Source: Phalacrocorax aristotelis (taxonomy: Eukaryota > Chordata > Aves > Suliformes > Phalacrocoracidae). Taken from it: DNA of 64,000 bases. The notes under the pieces were generated by a model that worked only from the letters and a program-made list of their open reading frames with translations, did no database searches and was not told the DNA's origin. Of this stretch, positions 32,873-43,855 are shown piece after piece; positions within the stretch are counted from its first letter, which is position 1, and each line of letters opens with the position of its first letter. The DNA is taken from assembly GCF_949628215.1 (NCBI RefSeq), contig NC_134298.1, positions 310,001 to 374,000 of the forward strand, given 5' to 3'. A program made the position numbers and the translations under genes.

Positions 32873-34207
32873 ATGCTCCTGGGCAGGGGGAGGGAAGTCT
32901 CTTTCTGACCGCAAAATGACATTTAAACACCTCAGGAAGCAACGGAATATTCCAATTGGTAGGAAAGCCCTGCCAAAAAAGCGAGTATCTCGAGCTGTTC
33001 CTCAAATTTGGCCCAAGAATTTTACATGTAAGGAATGACCAGGGGAGGCACAAGGACAATTTTGGAAATTTTAGTCATTCATTACATTTTTCACCTGGGA
33101 AAACTACGCAAACCCCTGAAATCATAGCCGTGAGCATGGCCAAAGCTAGGAAATAGCTAGAGAGAAAATAAATATTAAAGTGTAGCAAAAAAAAAAAAAG
33201 AAAAAGTGTTAAATTTTGGAAGTGCCATGCGTTCACTGGCACTGGCTGAGTGCCGATCATCCCCCAGAACTCACTGTCTTTCTGTTATGGGTTGAATTAC
33301 GGATTTGGCTACCTAATTTTAGGGTTTTCTGCCAATTCTAGTGTGCACAAAGTCCTGCCCAAACCCGAGTGATTCAAAATATTTAAATTTTATAATTTAA
33401 ATAGTCAGAATATTTAATTTCTTTCCGGCAGCCATCGGACTCACGGGGTACGTACCGCAGAAAATTTGGCTCTGGATTTCTACAGCTGCTGGCGGTGCCA
33501 GTCATGAAGCTCGTGGGTTTGTTTGTGGCCTGAAAACAAAATGCCAGATGAACAAACGTCTCTTAAATTTGAGTACTTAGTTTCATTTTAATTTCTGCCC
33601 CCAATATTTCATTCTCGTCAGTGGCCCAACGGAGGAACTGAAACGAGTACGAAAAGTTAAGATTTTTTCCACAGTTCTTCCTCCAGCCCGGGAGGCATGG
33701 TTTATTAAGGAAGGAATCAAGCGCTTTGGTTTAAGCCAGCAACGTTGCTGCGTGATGCACGCTTCGCGCAGAAATCAAGAGGCCCCCAGATGCGCTGCAT
33801 TCCCGCAAAGCTGTGCTCTCCCCACTGAACGCAGCCCTCTTCCCGCCATCGCCGCTCTGCACCGATGGCGGATTCCCACCTCCTCCCTCGGGCAGTTACC
33901 CGTCCTGAAGCACAGAGATGGCTGGCGAGGAGCACCTGGAAGGGAGCAGCGTGCAGCCTCTCAGCGAAGGTGTGCCTGCAATGGTTTGTTATCCAGGTCG
34001 CCATCAGAGCCCTTCCTTCCCAGAGCAGCCCGCCAGCCGCTCCTTGGCTCTTACACCCCACAGCCGCCTCTGAAATGCTTCTCTCTGCCGGAACAGGTCA
34101 CGGTAACCTTGGCTGCTTTCAGAAACATGCCTGGCATTCACAGCATTGCTGTATTTTTGGTAAAAAAGAACAAAGAACATATCTGCCCCGAGTTCTGGGG
34201 TGTGTAT

Positions 34208-34640
34208 CTCATCTCCAGTATTACAGTGCAGGATTGGGCCCAGGACAGGGCTTTTGCAGGCAGAACATTTCTTGAGGATCCTGGCAATGCAGTCGCTGGC
34301 AGGTGACCATGAAATGCGGCAGTTGCCCAGAATGACTATTCTTGTTCTCTCCCCAATTCCCATCCCTTTTATTTCCTTTCTCTTTCTTTCTCTGTCTGAC
34401 TCTATTTTCTAACTCCTCCCTGTCTGTCCTACAGCCTGATGCTATGTTTTCCTTTCCCTACACCTCTCTCCCGCTCCCTGGCCGCCTCCTTCCTCTGTCG
34501 CCGTGTCCTGGCCTCCTGGTTCCCCTCTGTGCTGCCGCCTGTCCCCTCTCTCCCGCCTGTATCCCCCGCTCAGCTGGCCCTGCTGCTCTCGGGGCCTCCG
34601 TCCTGCTCCCCGGCCCCTTCTGCTCCTCCTGCGTCTCCAC
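34208..34640 (+). repeat. Duplicated segment, copy C
   Basis: It starts near TATTACAGTGCAGGATTGGG and is nearly identical to copy A in its last ~260 bp (TTCTAACTCCTCCCTGTCTG to GCTCCTCCTGCGT). Unlike copy A, it continues into a CpG island, so this looks like the parental location. Confidence 0.9.
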
Positions 34641-34997
34641 CCTGGAGGCCGCGGCTGTTGTGCCCTTCTGCGCCTCCTTGTCCCGACCCACAGCCCCTCT
34701 GTCTCAGTCTCTCGGGGTCGTTTCCCGCCCTTCCCTCGCCCTGTGTCCCGCTCTGCGTCCCGGCCTCTCCCTTTCTCTCTCCCCGCTGCCTTTTCCCTCC
34801 GCCCCTCTCCCCGCTGTCCCCCTGCCCCGCTCCCTCTGCCACGTCTCTGTCCCTGCGCACTCCCGGTGCCTTCTCGGTCTCTGTGGCGGCGGGTCCCGCA
34901 GCCCCGGTGAGGCGGCCGTGGGGCCTGCGGGGGGGCGGCGGGCTGGGGCTGGGGGGGCGGTGCCCGCGCAGGGTCGGGCGGCGGGAAGGCGCGCCCC

Positions 34998-35019
34998 GGG
35001 GCATGCTGGGAGCTGTAGG
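34998..35019 (-). promoter_or_regulatory. ZNF143/THAP11 (SBS-type) motif
   Basis: On the minus strand it reads CCTACAGCTCCCAGCATGCC, close to the known ACTACAATTCCCAGCATGC element bound by ZNF143 and THAP11 at many housekeeping and mitochondrial-gene promoters. It lies 27 bp before the candidate start codon. Confidence 0.6.
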
Positions 35020-35045
35020 CCTGGGGCAGGGGCTGCCGGGCGGCC

Positions 35046-35227
35046 ATGTTGCCCCAGCCCCTGCCCCGAGGCCTGTCCCGCAGCCCCAGGCCGCCCCCGG
35101 GCCTGTCCTGGCAGCAGCCAGCTGGGCCTGGGCCCCGCTCCGGCCTCCCTGAGCTGTGCCTCGGGGCGGCCTCGTGGGGTGCGAGCTGTGAGGCACCCGT
35201 GGGTTCCCTGAGGTGGAAGGCAGTCGA
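35046..35227 (+). CDS. Candidate first coding exon, unknown protein
   Basis: ATG in the context GGCGGCCATGT directly follows the ZNF143-like motif. The frame gives about 60 residues (MLPQPLPRGLSRSPRPPPGL at the start), rich in Arg, Pro and Ser with few acidic residues, compatible with a mitochondrial targeting leader. It can be cut by a consensus donor GTGAGT at 35228; another GTGAGT donor at 35333 could end a longer non-coding exon. No matching second exon was found before 40 kb, so the gene is unproven. It could equally be a lncRNA first exon. Confidence 0.3.
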
Positions 35228-35424
35228 GTGAGTGGGGCTGCAGCAGAGGGAGGGGGGGGCAGACAGACAGACAGAGAGACAGAAGTGGCTGAGCTGTGCC
35301 ATGTGCCTGGCAGTGCAGAGAGCAGGAACTGCGGTGAGTCCTGGGCCCCTGGGTCATGTCACCCCTCTCCCGCATCCCAGTCCCTCCTGACACCCCCTTC
35401 CCTTTCCCTCTGTGGATTTGGTGG

Positions 35425-35560
35425 TGGGATACGTAGATACATATCTATGTATGTGTATATGTATATGATATTATACATAGACATATACATAATACAAATA
35501 TTATAATTTCAAAATAATTATTTGTAAAAAATCTATTCCTTATAAAAATAGAATCATATT
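35425..35560. repeat. TA/TG-rich microsatellite
   Basis: Imperfect TATATG and CATATA alternation (ATGTGTATATGTATATGATA) with partial self-complementarity, followed by A/T-rich sequence. Confidence 0.8.
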
Positions 35561-38500
35561 ATCTTAAGCATGCACTTAAGTGGATGCACTTAAGCATCCA
35601 CTGGGGCAGGATGGGGCACTTTTGGGGGTTGTTTTTGCGTTCCCCCTCTCTGCCCCAGGGTGGGGACAATGCTGCTCCCAGCTGTGGCAGATACCTGGTG
35701 CTGGCGGTACCGGTACCGTGTGGCCATGCTGGGGAGCTGTCAGGCAAATCTGGCAACTGGCCCGTGCCAACCGAGGAGAGAGGCTGGGACGCAAAGTATA
35801 GCAGTTCAGAGGCACCCTCACATTCGTGTCCTCGAGCTGTCCTGTTAAAACTGAGGCACCCCAGATGCAGTCTTACACATGTTTCTTAGACGTTCAAGCG
35901 TTCATGTCCAGCACTAGTTGACCGGTCGCTACTTAACACACACGAGTGCGCTGCTGTTTTGCAAAGCAACTCTAGTTCTGTGGTGTCATCATCTGTCTGC
36001 TTGTTTCTTGGTCTAGATGCCACTAGAGCCAGGATTGCTGCAGCTCCTCATCTGTGATGCCAGCTGAGAGGAGGGTTTCGCTGACGTTACCAACTCCAGA
36101 GTTACCAACTCTAACAATGGTTCTCTTAAGTTTGTTCTTGGGGTTGATTTTTCTGAGAGCCGAGTTGCAGATCCTGCTTCCTGTACCTGGAGAGATTCCT
36201 TATTCGATGTGTTTGCTTCTCTTGCTTTTAGACTAAAGGCAGATACGCACTGTAGTGTAAACTTATAATTTGTTCCCATCCCAGAAGAGTCAGATTGTCA
36301 GTGTTTGACTATTTCTTGCATTTGGGGAGAGGGGGCAGGATATGGCAGGTATTATTCTGCCCCAAATCTGGGTTTTTTGCATACTAGCCATAGAGGAAAG
36401 AGCAAGGGTGCCAGCTGGCGAGCCATGCAAACAAGCAGTTTCCTTCATAAGTGATTGCGACTAATTTCCTAAAGACAATGTCCGTTTCAGGCAAGAGCAA
36501 AAAAATAATATCCTAAACAGTATTGCGTTTGTGCAGGTATTATGAAGGAAGAGTTAATCCTTTCCCAACCTGAAACGCAGTAAGCAGTTTGGCATGTTAG
36601 CAAATGTTAGTAGTTCTCTTTCTAAGGTATCTTTTCTACCCTAAGCTGGTCTCTGTGCGCCAGGTTGTTATTCTGTATTGTGTGTTCCTCAGATTTACGG
36701 AGGACAGAGAATCAGGTGCAGTGATTGACATTTCAGCTATGGAAATGCAATCCTGGCTACAGGATTATTGCTGTCATTCATGTATTCATACAGCCCAGTA
36801 GTATGTCAGCTCCACCGGCCTTATTCGAACGGTCGTGTTTTCCAGCCTTCTTAAAGATTTGCCTCTCCACTGCAATGAGTAGCCATTGTTAGCTTGTGGT
36901 TTTGCCATGTCTTTCTAGTGTTGGTTCTGAATAAATGAAGTACACTGGTGAGTTACAGCGTCTCTTGCACAAACACTACAGCAGCCTCCTGGTGCCCATC
37001 CCTGAATTTATGTGGCTCTGCATGCAAGCTTTGGGCGTATTGCTGCAGTAGTTGTTGCAGTGCTTTCAGGCCCTCCCCAGTAATTCTGGACACCACAGTG
37101 TTGTGCTTCTAAAGGTGGCCTTGTTCTGGGGGTTAATTGAAATAGGTGTGCCTAGTGCTGTCTTGTCGATGCACCCTCTGTTTCTGGTTGGGCGGCACCC
37201 TCTCCTGGTATTGTAATGCTGCCCTAAATGAGAGGAGAGATGCTGCTGTCATCAAAGATCAGGTAAATACCCGTATGTGGTTCAAGGAAAGAATGGCACT
37301 GCTGTTCTGACACGGAAAATGAACCAGGCAGATGAGCTTTCTGTTCCTTCAGCTGGAAACGTTGCAGAAACCACTGTTAGAGTGGCTCCTGTTTGGGAGC
37401 GAGGAATGGAGGCTGTACTGGTGGAGAGGCCTTCCAAAATGCGTTACTGGTCTTGGAGTGTGTTCTTCAAGGTAAATGGATGAAGCAACCCTTGTGTGGT
37501 GATGTAAAGTATGTCCTTGTCCTTCCTCCGCTTCAGGAGGTACATGGCTGTAAGTGCGAGCCCAGTGGTGCTCTAGCAGTGGCAGGCAGCACGAGCCTTT
37601 TTGCACCTAAATTCCACAGCAGCCTCTGAATTGCCCTCAGAGGCTCATGGGACACTTTGGATAATGATGAGTTGTTTGTCAACGATATCCGTGGTTGCAT
37701 GTCTGATTCGTCATGAGTAGAGGGCAGCTACAGATCAATGAGTGTGTGAAATCTCAGCAAGTTTTCAAATGTAATAACTAGTCCCTAAAATGCTGTAGCA
37801 TTTCCCAGATTATCTTAAAGCAAATTCTGGCAGTTAAGGCCTGTCTGGGTTTTTTCACAGGGCTCCTAAATCGCACCTAATCCTAGGAACTGCTTTCAGG
37901 TGACGTTTCCACTCCTATTTTCAGTCGATACAGCACACGTAACAGATTTAGTATTTTGGCACTGTGATGGCTAAGTATCTGAGCACAGGGCTTGGGCTTC
38001 CACAAAGAAACACTGTTCTAAAGGTGCTGCTGCTGACAGTTTTGTTACTTCTTTGTCAGGTCACTGATGTTTTTCACTCAAGTAAATTTGCACTTCAGAG
38101 TGTCTGGGCTATCGCTGTTCTTTCTTAGAACTTGAAGTACTGTGTCTGGTACCTGCCTGTAATCCTGGGGATATACAGGCTGGCTAAAGGTACCTTTGTA
38201 TTTTGATGGTTGATTATTTAAGAACCCAAAATGGTAGCACAGACTTTGTATTTTTGATACTTCCACAGCAGAGACAAAATACCTGAGAAGTTCTTGCACT
38301 GTTGTGTTCTATATCTGTATGTCTGAGAGTAACTTGTGACAAAGTAGAAATGGGATTTGGGGGGCTTTTTCAGTGGCACTGACTGTACCAAGAGAGAAGA
38401 GTTTCTGTATACAAATGAATGTCCATATTCTCTAGACCATCAGAACAGCATGTTTTGATGTTCAGGCTCTATAATTTGTGTTCACTGCTTGATGTTGGGT

Positions 38501-40090
38501 ACCAGTGCTCTATTTGAGGTTCTGATCACCTTTATTTCTTCGTCTAGAAGTGGAATTGAGCCAGTGAGTGGAACACCAAAAGCAGTATGTAAAAACACAG
38601 TCTCACGCGTTTTTCTACACACTGCACTTAATTCTAAACAATGTAGCCATGTATTAATTTTCCAAATATTAACACAATATATTTTCCAAGAAACCACAGT
38701 CTATATTGTAAAGACAAGGTATTTGATTCAGCATAGCAAAAACTGAGCAATGCCATCATTTGCACAGCTCTGATGTGACTGTTGGTTTTGGTGCCCAGTA
38801 ACACGCTGTATTTCATCCTGAATATGCGAGGCTATTTCCTGAATGGCTTTGTGTTGTACAGGTAAGGTTTGATCGTTTTTAGGCGCTGTAGGTTCAAGGT
38901 TTGCGCAACTGAACGCGGTGCCGTGCTCTGCATCTGTCTGTGTACGGCTACTAATGTGTATGTTTGTGTAGCTTGGTGTGTGCTTCTGTTCCTTGCAATA
39001 GGAATGCTTTGGAGTGTCTTTGTTGCCATTTTCACCTTGTATCACTTAGCTTCTGGTTTTAAATACTTTTTTTTTTGCCTAATATTTTTTGAAATTGTTA
39101 CCAAAACCCACTGAGAAAAGCATTGTTATTGAACTTGGTACTGTTTCCTTCTTTTGATGTGAGGGTTCAGACAAATCCCAAACCTGACATATGCCCCATG
39201 TTTTGAGGACAGATCTGTGCAGCGAACTGATTCCTTTTCATGCCCTTAAATACTTGGGTATTTGTTCCTAAAACTGTATAACGGAAGTGATGTTGTTTGG
39301 GCCCCTCTGGGTACAGAAATGTCTTCCATAGCTTGCCCTGAAGGTAAATATCGTTGCTACACAACGTGGGGTTCTGAAGTTCTGCATTGGCTCTTTCCAC
39401 TTTCTCAGATGTAGCAGTTGAGTTGAATAGTTTGTCTGCAAATGAAAATCCCTAAAACCCAGTGTACAGACTTTGGCACAGGGTTAGAGCCTTGTGCCTT
39501 TGTGGGTAAATCCCTGTCATTCTTTTTAACTTGTGCCTGCAGCCCATGTTTGGATGTGGGTGACCCCAGGGTTGGATGCTGCTTTAGTTTCCCAAAGGTG
39601 AAACCCTTCTTCAGTATAGCACCACTTTGAATTTCCATTCGGAAAAGGGGCAGCATTTTTCATCAGGTTTGAAAACACTGTCGTTCTGCTGCAGAAATAT
39701 AACTAAGTAACAGAAGGAAATAGTGGCCTGGTAATGGTCTAGCTCTTGATTAGCCACTTGGGACGGCTACTGCATGTAACTCTGCATTTCAAAATAGTCC
39801 TTGCAGTATCAAAATTCCGGTGTGGTGTTTCTTATTTTTCATCTTTATTTTCAGTATCGCTGCTTTTTCTTCACTCGAGTGGTGTGAGGCTTTACTCTAA
39901 CCCTGGCTCATTGGATGTGATCACTTGATAAGCTGTTAGGATAACTTAACTTATGTGGGGGATGAATTTGCAAGTAACTTAGCACTGTTTGGCACGTCCT
40001 TGAACTGAAGAAATGCGGCAGTAAAAAACAGAGACAGGAGTGTGGGAAGTGCCAAGAAGAATTTAAGTAAGTAAAAACAAGTGAGGTAGC
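35561..40090. other. Unique-looking DNA, no gene recognised
   Basis: No CR1 or LTR was recognised in this 4.5 kb, and no open frame shows a domain. It lies downstream of the 34.6-35.2 kb CpG island on the plus strand, so it could contain intron or lncRNA exons of that transcription unit. AATAAA occurs (for example GAATAAATGAAG near 36930) but proves nothing. Confidence 0.4.
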
Positions 40091-40196
40091 GCAAATAGAC
40101 CAGCCTGCTAGACTGTAGCATAAAGCGCATGCTGAGAGCTCGAGCAAATAGAGCGGCCTGTTAGACTGTAGCATAAGGCGCATGCCTAGAGCTAGA
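40091..40196. repeat. 53-bp tandem duplication
   Basis: Two adjacent copies, both starting GCAAATAGA and containing AGACTGTAGCATAA and GCGCATGC, begin at 40091 and 40144. They sit directly before the retroviral 5' LTR remnant and may be a duplicated U3 element. Confidence 0.9.
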
Positions 40197-40382
40197 GCTC
40201 TAGAGATTTGTTGTTGTTGCTGCTATTATTGTTGTTGTTTTATTTTAAATATTCAATTATTCTTATCTCTACCCACGAGTTTTCTCACTTTTCCCGTTCA
40301 TATTCTCCCCCCATCCCGCTGGTGGGGCAGTGAGCGAGCGGCTCTGTGGGGCTGAGCTGTCGGATGGGGCTGAACCACAACA
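40197..40382 (+). mobile_element. ERV 5' LTR remnant
   Basis: The 3' part of an LTR: a TTG-rich run, TTATTCTTATCTCTACCCAC, GGTGGGGCAGTGAGCGAGC and the end GCTGAACCACAACA. It corresponds to the last third of the 3' LTR at 42608-43211 but is clearly diverged from it. The 5' boundary is unclear and U3 may be lost or replaced. Confidence 0.75.
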
Positions 40383-40390
40383 GTCTCTTT

Positions 40391-40408
40391 TGGTACCCAA
40401 CGTGGGGC
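40391..40408 (+). other. Retroviral primer-binding site (tRNA-Lys type)
   Basis: TGGTACCCAACGTGGGGC, eight bases after the LTR end. It matches the 18-base site for tRNA-Lys1,2 except at two positions (TA for GC). Position and length support its role as the minus-strand primer site of this provirus. Confidence 0.8.
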
Positions 40409-41102
40409 ACGAAGGGTTTGAGATGATCACAGTTGCTGGTCACAGCATTGCCTCATCTGTTCTCAGTATTAGCAGAGAGTATTCTCTGATCTACACCGTG
40501 CTCTCATTTGTGCAGAACACGTTAAAGATTGGTGTTGGTTTGTGTAGTCTGCCGTGCTCTGCAGTGATTCGTGATGTCTTGGCAAGGAGATTTGTTATTC
40601 AAACACTGGCCTTCAGCATTATCTGATATGTGGGTTTTGTATTGAAGCCATTACTGTTCCTCGGGTATCACCTCATGGAGCAATTAGCAACTATACCTCC
40701 TCCTCTGAGAGATTTTCTATGGAGGAAATAGAGAGTGGCATCTTCGCTACCTCCTTCTATCACATCTCCTCCTTCATAAGAACAACCTTTTGTATCTTGA
40801 ACATCCTTGGGTAGTGAAGATATGCTGATTGGTAGCTCTTGGGCGTATTCTTTTGGTTTTGTCTGAAGTTAGTATGCAGTTTAAGAATGTCACCCAGAGA
40901 TCTGCTGCAAGGCCTGACAGTTCTGAGTGGCAGCGTCAGGGACCCCTCTGCCCACCCAGCTCCATCAGGGAGGACGCCCAGGTGCGATGGCAGAAGGAGG
41001 CCCTAGTCATGCGTCAGTTGACCAGAGTCAGTCGGCTGTGTCAGTCGGCCAGCATCACCTGTCTGGACTCAGCTGGCTGGCGTCAGTCAACGTCAGCGTC
41101 TG
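40409..41102 (+). pseudogene. ERV internal region, leader and remnants
   Basis: Between the primer site and the integrase there is less than 1 kb, so nearly all of gag, protease and reverse transcriptase is deleted. The remaining sequence has no long frame that I can assign. Confidence 0.6.
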
Positions 41103-42085
41103 TTGCCTGCAGTCAGTCAGGACTTAATCCTGTCGGCACTGCTGACCCCCGTTTGGGGTGTGTGGCTGAAGGAGGTGGTTCACGTCCCCAAGAGTCGGGC
41201 CACTGAAGAACGTCGGAACAACCAGCAGGTGGATCAGGCTGCCAAGATTGAAGTGACTGAGGTGGATCTGGACTGGCAGCATAAGGGTGAACTATTTCTA
41301 GCTCGGTGGGCCCATGACACCTCAGGCCATCAAGGGAGAGATGCAACATACAGTGGGCTCGTGATCGAGGGGTGGACTTGACCATGGATGTTATTGCACA
41401 GGTTATCCACAAATGTGAAACATGCGCTGCAATCAAGCAAGCGAAGCGGGTAAAGCCTCTGTGGTGTGGGGGACGGTGGCTGAAATACAAATATGGGGAG
41501 GCCTGGCAAATTGGCTATACCACACTCCCACAGACCCACCAAGGCAAGCGCCATGTGCTTACAACAGTAGAAACAACGACTGGCTGGCTGGAAACATCTC
41601 CTGTCCCCCACGCCACTGCCCGGAACACTCTCCTGGGTCTGGAAAAACAAGTCCTGTGGCGACATGGCACCCCAGAGAGAATTGAGTCAGACAACGGGAC
41701 TCATTTCCGAAACAACCTCATAGACACCTGGGCCAAAGAGCGCGGCATTGAGTGGGTGTATCACACCCCCTGTCACGCACCAGCCTCTGGGAAAATGGAG
41801 CAGTACAATGGAGTGCTAAAAACTACACTGAGAGCAATGAGGGGTGGGACATTCAGGCCCTGGGATGCACATTTGGCAAAAGCCACGTGGTTAGTCAACA
41901 GGAGGGGATCTGCCAGGCGAGCTGGCCCTGCCCAGTCAGAAATCCTACATACTGTGGAAGGGGATGGAGTCCCTGTAGTGTACGCAAAAAGTACGCTGGG
42001 CAACACAGTCTGGGTCCTCCCTGCCTCAGGCAAAGGCAAAGCCATTTGTGGGATTGCTTTTGCTCGAGGACCTGGGTGCACTTGA
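41103..42085 (+). pseudogene. ERV integrase, decayed
   Basis: A retroviral integrase in two frames. The N-terminal zinc-finger His pair is read up to about 41350; then a one-base-type shift moves the match to the frame of 41372-42085, which carries the CETC Cys pair and the catalytic core. In that frame the second Asp (residue 107) and the Glu (residue 143) of the D,D-35-E motif are present. The first Asp position, in the WQI-x-YT motif at 41513-41515, is Gly, so the enzyme would be inactive. A C-terminal domain follows. No env is seen downstream. This is a relic. Confidence 0.92.
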
Positions 42086-42607
42086 TGGGTGATGCGGGAG
42101 GATGGAGAAATCCGACGTGTGCCTCAAGTGGGTTTGATTTTGGGTGAAAACAGGCAATGAACTGAATGGCACAATGCTGTTAATTGCTATATAATGTTGT
42201 ATGTCATCACTACTATGGTTGCTATATGCCATATCATTTGTATCATGGTGGGAATCTCCCAAATTAATAAAAAAACTTTAACTGAACGAAGCAAAGTGCA
42301 GCGGTGATAGAACACGGACTAATAGTGCTGTGCTGATGGAATGAGGACTGACTTCAGCAGGCAACAATCCAACACCACACACAGCACCTCTGTGCAAGAC
42401 TCGTACCATAGATGGAGCCCAAAGTCATGGACTAAATGAACTCAATGGACATTTCATGGATGTTTTACAGGGGGGGTCCATAGACCAGGGGAATGATAAA
42501 TGAAATCTGTATATTCTGTCAAAGGATGAGAAGGTGGGTAGGGGTTATTGAAATTGTATTGAATAGTATGGGACCTGACTAAATTATATGGAATAAGGAG
42601 TGGATAC
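42086..42607 (+). mobile_element. ERV 3' internal region with purine-rich tract
   Basis: Non-coding remnant between the integrase and the 3' LTR. It has a GGGGGG run at 42471 and ends in a purine-rich stretch (GGAATAAGGAGTGGATAC) directly before the LTR, the usual place of the polypurine tract. Confidence 0.7.
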
Positions 42608-43211
42608 TGTTGTGGTTTTAGCTCGGATAAAGTTAATTTTCTTCACTGTAGCTGGTACAGTGCTGTGCTTTGGACTTAGTGTGGAAACAACGTTGATAAC
42701 ACACTGATGTTTTGGCCGTTGCTGGGTTGTGCTTGTACTAGTCAAGGACTCTTCCAGCTTCCCATGCTCTGCCGGGGGCACAAGAAGCCGGGAGGGGAGG
42801 GGGCACAGCTGAGAGAGCAGATTCAAACTGGCCAAAGCGATATTCCATATCATGTAACGTCATGCCCAGTATGATAACTGGGAGGGGCTGGCCAGGGGAG
42901 GAAGGCAGCAATCACATCTCGGGGATGGGCAGCGTCAGTTGGTGGGTAGTGAGCAGTTGTATTGTTTGTGTTTCTGTTTTTTCCCTTTTTCCCTTTTCCT
43001 TTTTATTATATTATCGTTATTTTTATTACTATAATAATAATCATTATTATAATTATTATCTTATTTTAATTATTAAACTGTTCTTATCTCAACCTACAAT
43101 TTTTTCCTTTTGCTTTTGCTCTTCTGATTCTCTTCCCAGTCCCAGAGGGGTGGGGGGAGTGAGCAAGGAGCTGCGTGGTGTTTAGTTGCCGACTGAGGCT
43201 GAACCACGACA
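42608..43211 (+). mobile_element. ERV 3' LTR
   Basis: Begins TGTTGTGGTTTTAGCTC and ends GGCTGAACCACGACA. It contains a U3 with GATATTCCATATCATGTAA, a long T/A-rich R/U5 (TTTTAATTATTAAACTGTTC) and GTGAGCAAGGAGCTGCG. It pairs with the 5' remnant at 40197-40382 but the two are not close to identical, so the insertion is old or recombinant. Confidence 0.88.
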
Positions 43212-43344
43212 GTAGGAATTTCAGATCTTCATCTCTTGGAGTTTGTGTCTGATAGGAACCGGAGTGCAAGTAAGTGTGAACCATTGTAGATGGTTAGGAA
43301 TTTTGGGCTGAGTAGAAACTAAAGTTTAAAGATGCCAGACTGGA

Positions 43345-43855
43345 CAAGACTAGACTAGACTAGACTGGACAAGGCTAGAATATACTAGAATACAATAGAA
43401 TAGAATAGTTCAGAGGGAAGGGACCTACAACAATTGTCTCTTCCAACTGCCTGACCGCTGGCTCATGGTGCATTCAACTCCTGCATCTAGGTCATTGATA
43501 AAAATGTTGAACAGGACTAGCCCTAGAACTGAACCCTGAGGAACACTGCTGGTGACCAGATGTAGCCCCATTCACTACAACCCTTTGAGCCCTGCTGTTT
43601 AGCTGGTTCTTCACCCACTGCACCATGTAGCTGCTCATCTCACGGTAGACAACTTGTCCAAAAGGATGCTGTGAGGGACAGTATCAAAAGCCTCACTAAA
43701 ATCCAGAAAAACTACATCCACCACCTTCCCTTCATCCACTAGGCACTAGACCTTATCAAATTAGTTAAACAGGACTTTCCCTTTGTCAACCCATGCTGAC
43801 TGTGCCTGATGATTGCATTGTTCTTTAAATGCCTTTCAGTAGCATTGGATCATCA
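43345..43855 (-). mobile_element. CR1 LINE fragment
   Basis: Reverse orientation, starting with an expanded tail (AATAGAATAGAATAG and GACTAGACTAGACT), then the complement of the CR1 3' end with AACCCTGAGGAACACTGCTG and AATCCAGAAAAACTACATCC. It belongs to an older CR1 subfamily than the copy at 61.6 kb. 5' truncated. Confidence 0.85.

Larger units (their letters stand above)
30276..34207. other. AT-rich stretch, no gene recognised
   Basis: Composition shifts strongly to A and T up to about 33.7 kb, with no exon-like frame or CR1. It includes a pure A/T tract (31130-31245) and a 31-bp minisatellite, listed separately. From about 33.73 to 34.2 kb it is GC-richer, with a 184-codon plus-strand frame (33752-34306) that has no recognised domain. 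Confidence 0.45.
34560..35240 (+). promoter_or_regulatory. CpG island and probable promoter
   Basis: Dense CpG and GC-rich DNA with a ZNF143-like motif and a candidate exon 1 just downstream. Upstream it is pyrimidine-rich. The long frames on both strands are composition artefacts. Confidence 0.7.

Noticed and set aside
34342-35393. Overlapping frames of 200-289 codons on both strands near the second CpG island.
   Set aside because: Composition artefact of pyrimidine-rich and GC-rich DNA; part of it is the duplicated segment, which differs at its far end in copy A.
37655-37715. Possible C/D box snoRNA (ATGATGA followed about 40 bases later by CTGA).
   Set aside because: No terminal stem pairs the flanks, the spacing is short, and no guide match is known. 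Chance occurrence is likely.
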